From Prosapia bicincta (lineage: Eukaryota; Arthropoda; Insecta; Hemiptera; Cercopidae), in contig JBAIZL010000001.1 in the NCBI GenBank assembly GCA_036971475.1, forward strand, positions 216,004,944 to 216,068,943: DNA of 64,000 nucleotides. The letters run 5' to 3'. Each line of letters starts with the position of its first letter. The first letter of the stretch is position 1. Shown one piece after another: positions 1-11,332 of this stretch. A model generated the notes under the pieces. It made no database searches, was not told where the DNA came from, and worked only from the letters and a program-made list of their open reading frames with translations. A program made the translations under genes and the position numbers.

Positions 1-369
1 TGAGGCAGGATTAAAACGAGGATATTTCAGTTACATGAAGGTTATGATTAGAACTAAAGAGGGAATTTTTCAGAACCGAAACCTACCTCACAACTTAATA
101 CACCTGGAATAGCCACACTTTAGTTCTATTTTCATAGATCTGAAATATGGTTAAATAAAGGTATTTCAGGCATATGAGAATTACATGGTAAAAAACTGAT
201 ATTCGATGTCTATGTTCGTTATAAAGTAGAATTCAAGAAGGCATATTAACTCCCTAGTCTGAAAAATACATAAAGATTATCGTAATAGATTAGTATGTAA
301 TTGTTAACTCTTGAATCAGAACGTTGAATTTATTGGCCCTTAATACTTTATCTGCTATTCTGACTGAAG
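1..369. other. A/T-rich unique DNA, no feature seen
   Basis: No long open frame, no tandem repeat and no recognisable RNA gene is visible here. It is left flank to the 143-bp tandem array. Confidence 0.5.
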
Positions 370-1235
370 GACTACATCGCCCACGTTGGTAACGAGTTTG
401 ACTAACTGATTACAGAGTAAGGAGAAAGCTTTGGATTCGAATGTAGGCAACGCCGGATCAATCCCCATGATTTAGGCTCCCATACCTACTCTTTATCGGA
501 GTTTAGAAGCGTGACTACATCGCCCACGTTGGTAACGAGTTGGACTAACTGATTACAGAGTGAGGAGAAAGCTTTGGGTTCGAATGTAGGCAACGCCGGA
601 TCAATCCCCATGATTTAGGCTCCCACACCTACTCTTTATCGGAGTTTAGAAGCGTGACTACATCGTCCACGTTGGTAACGAGTTTGACTAACTGATTACA
701 GAGTGAGGAGAAAGCTTTGGGTTCGAATGTAGGCAACGCCGGATCAATCCCCATGATTTAGGCTCCCATACCTACTCTTTATCGGAGTTTAGAAGCGTGA
801 CTACATCGTCCATGTTGGTAACGAGTTTGACTAACTGATTACAGAGTAAGGAGAAAGCTTTGGGTTCGAATGTAGACAACGCGGGATCAATCCCCATGAA
901 TTAGGCTCCCATACCTACTCTTTATCGGAGTTTAGAAGCGTGACTACATCGTCCACGTTGGTAACGAGTTTGACTAACTGATTACAGAGTGAGGAGAAAG
1001 CTTTGGGTTCGAATGTAGACAACGCGGGATCAATCCCCATGAATTAGGCTCCCATACCTACTCTTTATCGGAGTTTAGAAGCGTGACTACATCGTCCACG
1101 TTGGTAACGAGTTTGACTAACTGATTACAGAGTGAGGAGAAAGCTTTGGGTTCGAATGTAGACAACGCGGGATCAATCCCCATGAATTAGGCTCCCATAC
1201 CTACTCTTTATCGGAGTTTAGAAGCGTGACTACAA
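370..1235. repeat. 143-bp tandem repeat, six copies
   Basis: The word gactacatcg recurs at 370, 513, 656, 799, 942 and 1085, and a truncated seventh start (gactaca) lies at 1228. The spacing is exactly 143 bp each time, so there are six full units with no net indels. Units differ by a few substitutions, such as cgcccacg against cgtccacg and cgccgg against cgcggg; the last three share the cgcggg and gaattag variants. The unit contains a tRNA-like B box (see 520-585). Its 3' part (cctactctttatcgg) resembles dispersed elements elsewhere in the window, for example near 42,630. This may be a tandemly amplified fragment of a tRNA-derived SINE. I see no protein coding. Confidence 0.95.
520..585 (+). 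promoter_or_regulatory. tRNA-like A/B box pair in the 143-bp unit
   Basis: In the second unit tcgcccacgttgg (520-532) resembles a pol III A box with one extra base. The sequence ggttcgaat at 577-585 matches the B box core GGTTCGANNCC except at its last two bases. The gap of about 44 nt suits tRNA and tRNA-derived SINE promoters. Copies 2-6 keep ggttcga, while copy 1 has ggattcga. No complete cloverleaf with a matching acceptor stem is evident, so this is not called a tRNA gene. Activity is inference. Confidence 0.35.
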
Positions 1236-1830
1236 GAACGCAGTCCTGGGAGTAGAGGAGTTATTTCATCTCTAATAAAGCCAAGGTAAGGCGACTTACC
1301 CTCTATACTCCCGAAGAATGTAAGTACCTCGGTTCAAGATGAACGGCTGGTAAAATCTTACCGACTTACTTCTTAATAAGAAAGAAAAATGGATTGTGTG
1401 TATAGGTAAGATTCCGTCACTAACTTAAAACGATTTAGTGTAATAAGCAAATTACCATCGCATCGCGTGTACAGCGCCGCTTACGTGAAGTGGACTTATT
1501 CTCTATTGACCCTCTCTGTCCCTTCATTCCAACTCTACGTAGAAGGAAAGAAATGGAAATGCGTAAGACAGTAAGTAAATGTGCGTTGAAAGAAATAAAA
1601 GAATAAACAAGTGGCAAGAAGAAGAAAAAGATACAGACGAAGGGTGCCTGGCTTAACCTCTGAAAGCGTCGACGAAGAACACAAAGATACCGCGATATTG
1701 TGACATCTAAGCGGGACACCAGCGGGACGGGTTTTTGTTAATTTGATCAAATCGGTACAAATATTAAACATCGCCTAGTTTTAACACGATCAAGCAATAT
1801 GACTATTGTCGTCTACGATGGATATGAAGG
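1236..1830. other. Unique DNA, no supported gene
   Basis: Two overlapping minus-strand open frames lie here but have low-complexity F/L/S-rich translations and no recognisable domain. A weak inverted pair, gggagtagag (1248-1257) and ctctatactccc (1301-1312), is noted. Nothing else is seen. Confidence 0.5.
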
Positions 1831-2000
1831 GATTGTTATACAGACAGGATTGTTATACAGATAGGATTGTTATACAGATAGGATTGTTATACAGATAGGA
1901 TTGTTATACAGATAGGATTGTTATACAGATAGGATTGTTATACAGATAGGATTGTTATACAGATAGGATTGTTATACAGATAGGATTGTTATACAGACAG
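1831..2000. repeat. 17-bp minisatellite, ten copies
   Basis: The unit gattgttatacagatag repeats at exact 17-bp spacing from 1831 to 2000. The first and last units read cagacag while the interior ones read cagatag. This suggests the interior expanded by slippage or unequal exchange from a variant repeat. Confidence 0.97.
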
Positions 2001-2517
2001 GATTGAGGAAGAGACGAAATCGCTTGGTCCAGGATATATGGGAGTCATGACGTGCAAAGGAAGTTTATCTGAAGGTAGAGCTAATATTTATTGGGACCAT
2101 AAAGGGATGAGTGGTATGTACCCCGTTATACCACCTGAAAAGGAAAGGTAGAATCAGGTAAGACAAAGCTGAGGACATGATGGTGCACTGATACTGGGGA
2201 AAATCATGGCAGCATAAAGCAGGACCATTTAGTAGAAGTAAAATCTCAAACTGGATGAATATAGGTAATAACGCCATAAATGTGTTATAAAACGATACAC
2301 TCTCGTGTAGATCATTAGGAGATCGTGACTGTTGGGGTCAATGAGTGACTATTACTACCCATGGATGATGGAAAGCAATGTGAACATGGGATTGTGGTAT
2401 GCACACACACAGGACTGATCCTGCTGGGGGTTGTAGGGGAGGATCATGACATCATGTGTGCATGGTGTCGCTTCAGAATTACGCCTACTACATTTCGGTG
2501 TCATACAAAGAAGAAAC
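2001..2517. other. Unique DNA between repeats
   Basis: Short open frames on both strands (minus 2065-2277, plus 2361-2588) have no recognisable motif and overlap repeat-like DNA at their ends. A short CA run lies near 2402-2410. I see no supportable gene. Confidence 0.45.
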
Positions 2518-3522
2518 ATCTAATCGCTACAACAAGGGAATGCTATGCCATTGCGAAGTCAAGGAGGTTTATATCTCGGCCGAAGTAATAGAGGGGTGTT
2601 TCCCCCTCAGGACCGCTTGTAGAAAGAAGGATAAGAAGGTTAGGCGGAACTGATGTTAGGACAAAATGCTCCTCTGCGAATAAAAACAGAGAGATCTATT
2701 GGCATAACCAGGCAAAGGTGGTTTAAACCTCGATACTTGTGATAGAGAGGTAATTTTCCCTTACAACCGCTAATAGGAAGAGGAAGAAGGGTATGAAGGT
2801 TAGGCGGAACTGATGTTGGGACACAATGATCTTCTGTCGCTAAGACCAAGGGTATGTTATTACGGCATAGCGAGGGCAAGGAGGTTTCCACCTCGATCCT
2901 TGTGATAGAGAGGTAATTTTCCCTTACAACCGCTAATAGGAAGAGGAAGAAGGGTAAGAAGGTTAGGCGGAACTGATGTTGGGACACAATGGTCTTCTGT
3001 CGCTAAGACCAGGGGGATGTTATTACGGCATAGCGAGGGCAAGGAGGTTTCCACCTCGATCCTTGTGATAGAGAGGTAATTTTCCCTTACAACCCCTAAT
3101 AGGAAGAAGTGTGAGAAGGTTTGGCGGACACAATGATCCTCTGCTACTAAGAAAAGAGGAATGTTATTACATAGCGAGGGCAAGGAGGTTTAAACCTCGG
3201 TCAAAGTGATAGAGAGGTGTTTGCCCCTTATAACCGTTTGTAGGAAGAAGGGTAAGAAGGTTAGAGGGAACTGTTGTTAGGGCACAATGATCCTCTGTCA
3301 ATAAGAACAGGGGGATGTTATGGCATAGCATAGCAAAAGGATATCAAGAGGCTTAGACCTCAACCCTTCTGATAGAGAGATAATTGTCCCTTACAACCCC
3401 TTGTAGGAAGAAGGGTAAGAAGGTTAGGCGGAACTGATAATGAGACGCAATGATCCTCTGCCACTAAGTATAGGGGGATAGAAAGAGGCAGGGAGGTTTA
3501 GACTTCGGTCAGAGTGATAGAG
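2518..3522. repeat. Diverged ~160-bp tandem repeat, about six copies
   Basis: The word taggcggaac and its variants mark unit boundaries at 2641, 2801, 2964, about 3120, 3262 and 3425. Unit lengths are about 160, 163, 157, 141 and 163 bp. A partial unit precedes 2641, and the last one decays after about 3522. Common blocks are aaggaggttt, gatagagaggt and aggaagaagggtaagaagg. Small indels and many substitutions show this array is older than the 107- and 132-bp arrays. The minus-strand open frames of 115 and 107 codons here are products of the repeat and share internal duplicated segments. Confidence 0.9.
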
Positions 3523-4439
3523 AACTGTCAATCTGTTTTGCGATGCGAAGTACTTTCGTAGTAGAATACACAATTACATGCTGGATTAGCTTCGGCTGTT
3601 CACAGACCTACAATTCCATCGCCATGGTGAATCAGACGTAATCTATTAATAAATTTGAATTACCTAATTCCAAGCAACAAATTAAATCCTTGGTCATTAA
3701 TTTGCAGCTGCCATTTTGAATAAGCAATACGCTGCGTACACTTTAGTAATTCTCAACATGAAATCGATTTGCCCTCGTTCATAAACAACATAGCCCACAT
3801 AAACTGAAAGGTTTACAACTGTGGTTACACGTGTTACCGAATAAATGTGCAGACATTCTGAGAAAGACAAACATTTCTCAGAAAGATTTGGCGTTCGCCT
3901 CAGCTGTTACAAAATGACATTGCAAAACATAATGGCGTCACTAAATACAGCATGAGTTATGACTCACATCAATGCAGCGCCGATTATTCCTTAATGGTGG
4001 GTCAATACGCTGGGTGCAATACGGGTGAAAAGGGTCACGAATTAAAAGAAGTCTTCAGAATGTGCCACAAAATTTATTAAAGTTTGTTTTATGGTTTTAA
4101 TACATTCATAATACAATTAATACATGGGGAGGGGTAAGTAAAGAATATCGAATAGCTTTTAGAGATTTGAATATGGACTTTCCACCACACACCATATTGT
4201 CTGTAACGTTTAGCCCATGGTCGCGAATCTGATGTAAAAGCCTACTGTCAAACATAGTTACAATGGAGGACCGTGTGTGCAAGGTCCCTAACCTGGGGTT
4301 CCCTGCAGGGGAGGAAAATAAGAGTAGTAGACGAACAGATGATCTAGGTTCCGAAGCTGAGGAAGGGGTTTTCTCTATGATGGCCACTAACAGTTGTAAT
4401 TGACATTCACATTTGAAGGGCCCCGTACCTAAAGAATCC
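3523..4439. other. Unique DNA, no supported gene
   Basis: A/T-rich non-repetitive DNA. A perfect 8-bp stem, ctgagaaa and tttctcag with an 8-nt loop, lies at 3858-3881. A 111-codon minus-strand frame (4106-4441) has no recognisable domain and extends into dispersed repeat DNA. It is not called a gene. Confidence 0.45.
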
Positions 4440-5150
4440 ACTCTCTGCAGGAGCTACAGAGGAGAGTAATAAAGGATGGTAAAGGGTTCCGAGCCTTAAA
4501 GAAATGTAATAGAGGATCAGATATCTATGATCGTGTACCTGATGTAAACCCTCTCCCTACCAGAGTAACAGAGAGGTGTAAGTGAAGGATCAAATGTGCA
4601 TGACCCCATACCTCATGCAGACCTGTTCTTTCTATGGGTCATGCAGAAGTGTCTACCCTTATCGAGTCTAGGACAAGGCTACCTTGGAACTGCGAGGAGA
4701 TGAGAATTGTTGCGCAGAAGGGGTGGGGTAAAAGAAAATAGTGGATTAAAGGTAACAACGAGAAGGACGCCATGATCTACTAGTACTGAAACTGTCAAAG
4801 GATTTTATTTAAAAGTGTAATGTTGGAAGCTGAGCAAAAAATACAAAATACCGATCGATGGACAAATCTAAGCTAATGTAAGGTTTGAGGTTAGGACGAA
4901 GGCGGAAATGGGGGAGAGAGCTAAGAGTCGTAAGGCTGTCAGATGGTGGATCGATACTCTCCCCTCGGGGCATCAACTTGAATGCTAATGAAGGGGGTGA
5001 CAGGTGTTGCCATTCATGCCTACCTCTACATTAACATGTATTGCATTTGTCTTAAGTCTTGTTCATTTCCTTACAACTTCGAAGATACTCGAGTTGTCTT
5101 TTGTAAAATATAATTACCCTTAGACATTCTGAAAACAAATAACGTTTACT
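4440..5150. repeat. Degenerate dispersed-repeat debris
   Basis: Words such as ctacagaggagagtaata, cagagtaacagagaggtg and a second block near 4898-5000 resemble pieces of the diverged repeats at 2518-3522 and 7505-8110. No clean boundaries or target-site duplications are visible. The family and boundaries are uncertain. Confidence 0.35.
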
Positions 5151-5230
5151 AAAAATGATGTACTTTACAATAAACGATATAAAGAATGGACGGATATAAT
5201 AGAAACAACTATAGAAGAATTAAAATTAAT

Positions 5231-5440
5231 AAGTATTAATAAAACAATTTATAAACTGTAAAGAAAACTGAAATAATTATAGTAGCAAACAGAGGGAAAC
5301 AATCAAATATATTTAAATAACAAAAAAAAACATAACAAAAAATAAGTTAAACTCTGTCAAGTATTAGAAGCACAACTTAATAAATAATACTTAAAATAGA
5401 AAAACATTTAAACATAAAGAAGAAATATATGATTGTAAGA
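5231..5440 (+). repeat. A/T-rich direct duplication, copy 1
   Basis: This segment (gaaataattatag, tatatttaaataac, aaacatttaaacataa, gattgtaag in order) reappears in the same order and orientation at 5591-5802, about 360 bp downstream. The copies differ by many small indels, so the duplication is old. It is non-coding. Confidence 0.75.
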
Positions 5441-5510
5441 ATTATACATTAGGCCTTTATAAAGAATTATCGGATATAATGTAGAAAATTGTAGAAAAAT
5501 TGAAATATAT

Positions 5511-5592
5511 ATTTACTAATATAATGCTACTGTATACTTACTGTATATTTACTAATATAATACTACTGTATACTTACTGTATATTTACTACG
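5511..5592. repeat. 36-bp tandem repeat, two and a bit copies
   Basis: The word atttactaat starts at 5511 and 5547, and atttacta at 5583, giving a 36-bp period. The unit contains tactgtatacttactgtat. It lies between the two copies of the A/T-rich duplication. Confidence 0.9.
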
Positions 5593-5802
5593 TATAATTA
5601 ATACAATTTAAAAAAGTTAAATTCAAAACTTTAAAGGAAACTAAAATAATTATAGAAACAAACAGAATTCAATAATAAAATATATTTAAATAACAGTAAA
5701 GCAAAACAAAAAATAAATGAAACCCTGTCTAGTATTAAAAGTTCAACGAAACAAATAATTAAAAAATAGGAAAACATTTAAACATAATATTATGATTGTA
5801 AG
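5591..5802 (+). repeat. A/T-rich direct duplication, copy 2
   Basis: Diverged second copy of 5231-5440 with the same order of marker words, ending in gattgtaagg. There is no coding potential. Confidence 0.75.
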
Positions 5803-5867
5803 GAGAAGTATTTGTGCGTATTATTATCGCGTGTTGAGAACAGTAAAAGGTTGCTATTAGTAAATAG

Positions 5868-6060
5868 ATAAAGTTAGGTTAGGGTTTAAATCCAGCCTGC
5901 ATGTGGCATAGAGAGAGATTAGGATGCCTATAGCACTCATTTAGGATAGGTTACCTTCTTACATGTCTTACTCTACCATGGTCATAGGGAGGTGTTTACA
6001 CATTACACCCCCTTGAAGGAGGTGTATAAGGAAGATTAGGTACAAGGGAGGTGGAGAGAG
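5868..6060. repeat. Degenerate dispersed repeat fragment
   Basis: Words such as tagagagagattaggatgcc, catagggaggtgttta and acccccttgaaggagg resemble the 2518-3522 repeat (gatagagaggt, ccccttgtaggaag). The boundaries are approximate. Confidence 0.3.
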
Positions 6061-6281
6061 GATGATCATCTAGCACTGGAAATAGGGAAAATTACGGAAT
6101 CAAGGAATAAGCAATTACATGGAGAAAACCTAAAATCATGTTGGATAATCTGAGGAGCAACTCTGTAAAGATCGTCTCTATACTAGAGTCAAGAGAAGTT
6201 CTTCGCCCTTAGGAAATGCAAACAATTCTGCCAATACACTTTAAACTGAAAGTAAAATCAACAGTGAGTACTTTCTGAAAG

Positions 6282-6599
6282 TTGATCTCCCCCGGACCAT
6301 TAGCGCTATCAAAATTAGCACAAATAAAACGATTAGTGTATAAAGGAAACAAAGTAACGGACGTGACGTGTAACGGGGATGTAATACAGCTGATGGGAGG
6401 AAAACTTGTTACTTTAATCAGCCAACTGCAAATAACAAAGTGGTGTGCGACAGGAACATATTTTTTGTCCGGGGGGGAGGATTCACGGCGCCGCCTGTCT
6501 GTCGTTATATCGGTTGCTAATCAGTGCTTCCTTATTCCTGAAGCCCGCACGTCTCGGTTAAATTACGAACATCTTGTCACGTATGTAAAATGGAAATAG
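6282..6599 (+). other. Open frame of 105 codons, coding status doubtful
   Basis: The frame opens at ATG 6282 and reaches a stop at the end. The translation has an unbiased composition but no domain, signal peptide or membrane segment that I recognise. The 3' half (about 6460-6600) is locally richer in G+C and CpG than its surroundings, with ggcgccgcc near 6488. That could mean a decayed exon, a transposon scrap or a small CpG patch. No clear splice sites or neighbouring exons support a gene. Confidence 0.12.
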
Positions 6600-7504
6600 G
6601 AGGCCAAGAGGTCGGGCGAAAATCAAAGAATTTTTATAAAATATATTTTTACAGTATGCGCCAAAATAAACAGTACTGAAACTAAATATATAGTACCTTT
6701 TCTCTAATATAGTTGTTCTTGGTTGTTTTATAGGAGACTTAAGGAGGTTTTGTTCTACCTGAAACCTGGCTTTGCGTTCACAATGGTTTCAGTAAGATGG
6801 TGCAACCAGCCACACTGCCTTAGACATCATTGCTTTTTAAGAAACTTTTGGCAACCACCTTATCTCCCTTAGAACAAACTTTCTTTACTCTGACCACTCC
6901 CCCGATTTTACAACAACTAATCCGGGAATGATCAAAGAGAATATTTTTCTAGATCACCCACCAACCACCATCGTCCAACTACAGGAAAGAAAGAACTGCG
7001 TGTAAAACGAGCATGAAGCAACCCCACTTCACTAAAATGGTGCAAAACCTCAAAGAACAGGGGCCATATAGAACATGTTTATATCCGAGTATAACCAGTT
7101 TAGCTTCTTGTAAGTGTTCGTAAAACTAATAAATGAAATACAATAAAATCTTACAAAGTACTGGTAATTTTGGCGTGTACTATATATACTAATGGGTGGA
7201 GGTAGGTTGCTTCAATTATAGGTAGCTTTGGAGAAAGGTTGTTTACAGGGGTAATTTTTATATTTTATTAAAAATAGCGTGTTACTGAGACCCTACGTTT
7301 TCTAGTTCAAGCCGAGGCACTTTATATTTCCGAGCCAACGTAAAACCTTGAATGTTGGAAGTATTTTGTAATTTTTGTATTAAACCCCTAAGTAGGTCAC
7401 ACAATTGTACTATTTTTTTATGTAAGATATGATTTTTTCTAGTTTTAATTAATTTAATTATCTACTTTATAGTTGTAATGAGATTATCCAGTTTTACTTT
7501 TATC
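6600..7504. other. Unique A/T-rich DNA, nothing seen
   Basis: Non-repetitive DNA with no open frame of note, no RNA gene and no clear mobile element. Confidence 0.5.
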
Positions 7505-8110
7505 TCCTACGAAGTGTAGGAAAGGGTTCTGGGCCGGTAGGAATAAGGTAGGGGCATAAAACCCCTGAGAGAGCGTGTAGGGCATCAAGAGTAGCTGAAG
7601 TACACCTACACTCTAGTGGAATCATATACAGCCACCCAGACAGGGCCCACCTTTACACTATCTTGGAATAGAGATATGAATGGTAGATACAACTAAAGTA
7701 AGGATAAAACTATCCCTTTGTACTAGGAATAGGGGGGATCAACTAGGTGGAAGAATAGGGGCTACAATAAATAGAAAAAACGTTTAAAAAGTTAGGTCTT
7801 GGCCAACAATATGACTGTTAGACAAGGGTTGTAAATATATCTAGGATTAAGGTAGTGGCGTAAAACCCCTGAGAGAAGATGTAGGGCATCAAGTGTGGCT
7901 GAAGTACACCTACACTCTAGTGGAATGATATACAGCCACCCCTACAGGGAATGGGAACAGAATATATGTAGGATTAAGGTAAAGAAACATAAATCAGGAT
8001 ATATGGGGAGATATTATAGATCAGGGTCGCAAAGCTAAGGTAAAGCTTTTACCTATTGGGGACAGAAATATCTACTCAAATAGAGTGAGCTACCGTCACG
8101 CCCTCTTGGA
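7505..8110 (+). repeat. Dispersed element in two to three tandem diverged copies
   Basis: The block ctgaagtacacctacactct occurs at 7595 and again at 7899, 304 bp apart. Both copies are preceded by aaacccctgagaga and taggattaaggt-like words and followed by tatacagccaccc. A more degraded third copy (gtaggattaaggtaaagaaa) follows from about 7965. A related single copy lies at 42,500-42,690. This is probably a non-autonomous interspersed repeat. I see no terminal repeats or poly-A tail. Confidence 0.7.
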
Positions 8111-9211
<1,101 letters not shown>

Positions 9212-9240
9212 TAAATATGGTGATAAATTTTCTTGTAATA

Positions 9241-9396
9241 TAGTTAATAAATTTAAAATATTTCAAAAACAAGAATACTTTTAATACATATATTATTCAA
9301 AAGCTTTTCGCTGGTACTGTTTTATCGCCAAAAGCTTTGAATAATATATGTATTAAAAGTATTCTTGTTTTTGAAATATTTTTAATTTATTAATTA
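9241..9396. mobile_element. Near-perfect foldback element, MITE-like
   Basis: The left arm 9241-9308 and right arm 9330-9396 are reverse complements, with two mismatches and one 1-nt indel by my count. The loop is about 21 nt and starts cgctggtactg. The element lies between the TG/TA microsatellite and TA-rich sequence, which fits a TA-targeting foldback MITE. A terminal hairpin of any inverted duplication would look the same. A transcript would fold into a long hairpin. No coding capacity. Confidence 0.8.
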
Positions 9397-9782
9397 TATA
9401 TATGCTAAATCCAACAATACATGTAGACTAAATCCAAATTTATATGTAGACTGAATCCAGCAACAAATTTAGCCTAATACAACAATATGTGTAGACTAAA
9501 CCCAACATCATTTAAGACTAAATCCAATAATATGCGTAGGCAAAATCAACAATTTATGCATTCTAAATCCGACAACATATTTAGGCTAAATCCAAAAATG
9601 TATGTATGCTTTATCAAACAACATATAGGCTAAATCCAAAAATATATATAGGCTAAACTCAACAATATATATATAGGTTAAACCCAATAATATATATATA
9701 AGCTAAACCCAACAACATATGTAGGCTAAATCCTACAATATATGTAGGCTAAACCCAACAATATATGTAGGCTAAACCCAAC

Positions 9783-9784
<2 letters not shown>

Positions 9785-9830
<46 letters not shown>
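9785..9830. repeat. (TA)n tract inside the minisatellite
   Basis: About 46 bp of TA alternation sits between two copies of the ggctaaac core, in the place of the normal 6-8 bp TA link. Confidence 0.97.
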
Positions 9831-9832
<2 letters not shown>

Positions 9833-9840
9833 CTAAACTA

Positions 9841-9843
<3 letters not shown>

Positions 9844-9895
<52 letters not shown>
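9844..9895. repeat. Second (TA)n tract inside the minisatellite
   Basis: About 52 bp of TA alternation at the equivalent position of the next minisatellite unit, again ending in aggctaaac. Confidence 0.97.
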
Positions 9896-9897
<2 letters not shown>

Positions 9898-9985
9898 CTA
9901 AACCCAATAATATATATAGGCTAAACCCAACAACATATGTAGGCTAAATTCTACAATATATATAGCCGTAGACCAACAGTATATG

Positions 9986-11332
9986 AAGGGACATAAAAAT
10001 AACTGCTAGAGTCAGGTCTGCTGGATCTCGCACTTGAAGTAGACGAGGATATTAATAGTGTATCAAGCCATTACAAACTCTTGTAAGGAGAAGGAGAAAG
10101 AAGCATCGATGGAATTAGGCGGGACTAAGAGTATAACCTCGTGGCAATGTGTCAGTAGTGTCTACAAATTGTCCTCTTTAACAACGTCTTTGTGTGGAAT
10201 TCTGATTTGAATGTGATCATCGGTTTGATTTTGATGTGTATGTTTTTGGCTAACACCAAGAGCCGTAGCTTCTACAAAATTATATCTAACAACTAAAAAT
10301 CTACTTGTGGACGTCGTTGTTGTGACGTCATTTCTGTGAAGTTATTTTCGAGAATGTATTTCCTGCTAAAATTCTAAATCACATATTTCGTGTCCAGCGT
10401 TCATGATCCTAGCTTTTCAGAGTATCTCAAACAAGACAGGTTGATACGTCACTTAAGGAAATCATGTAGAACCTTCATCTCTACAAAACAACATAATAAG
10501 TTAATCAGGTTATGTTTTATAAGAAAGACATAAAAGACTGAATGAAAATAAAATTTTTTTATTACTTATGTTAAGAAGGCGTAAAAAGAGCGCGACATAG
10601 ATCCTTAACACCTAGAACAAACCTTCCTTTATATTATATCTCAATCGAACGTCTGTTATCACTCAATCAGCCAGTAGTAGATATGCTTGCTTGTAGAGGT
10701 AACTTCACATACATTGTCGCATAGGTGGAACCTCGTGGTACATAATACATCCACGTCATAATGTAGAGTGTGACAAGGTAGCTAAACGTCACAGCGTAAG
10801 TGTGGCTAGAGTCCACCCCCTGCGGGTAGATAAGATCGAATGCTCTCAGCCCCCTTAAAACGATGCTCACTAAAGTGTAACTGATTTCGTGTACTATTGC
10901 ATTTTTATGTTTGTAGGTTGTTGCTTGGTTACCACTAAGATGTAACAAATGATAGATTTAGTGACAACTGTTTGAGTGAGTTCTTCCAAGGAGAGTTATT
11001 CGGTCGGTAAAGTTTTGCGCTAGAATACTCTTCATTTGAGGAAGGTCTGCTTGCCTACCCAAACAATGCCACGAGGAGATCCCAGTTATCCCCCAGTTTT
11101 AGGGCATCATATACTTTCGTTATCCTTACCTATTCCCATATCCTTTGCTTTGCATCCTTATCCTTCTTGTTACAAGGTGAGTAACGACCCTGCTTGATGA
11201 ACCAACTTATCATTCCATGAGTGCTTCGTCCTTCCTTAAGCTTCTTCTTGACAAGAATGTATAACGACTAAGCCCATATGTCTTTTCTTACTCTTTTTCC
11301 TACAGAGAGTGTAACGACTAAGCCTTTTTTTA
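9986..11332. other. Unique DNA left of the large satellite
   Basis: Non-repetitive DNA apart from a short repeat-like scrap near 10,070-10,130 (ttgtaaggagaagg, ttaggcggg). A 93-codon minus-strand frame (10,667-10,948) has no recognisable domain. The word gtaacgacta occurs at 11,260 and 11,311, a small local duplication just before the array. Confidence 0.5.

Larger units (their letters stand above)
9400..9985 (+). repeat. 23-bp minisatellite with diverged flanks
   Basis: The core unit gtaggctaaacccaacaata plus tat recurs at 9721, 9744 and 9767 at 23-bp spacing. Upstream units from 9404 are more diverged (gactaaatccaa, gcctaataca), with period 21-27 bp. Two units have expanded TA tracts in place of the short atatat link (9785-9830 and 9844-9895). 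The array decays after about 9985. Confidence 0.93.

Noticed and set aside
520..585. A genuine tRNA gene
   Set aside because: The B box is imperfect, the A box has an extra base, and no matching acceptor stem or clear anticodon arm was found.
4106..4441. 111-codon minus-strand frame as a gene
   Set aside because: It overlaps dispersed repeat DNA, shows no domain and has no splice or promoter context.
5873..5883. Insect telomere repeat (TTAGG)n
   Set aside because: Only two adjacent TTAGG words occur, with no array.
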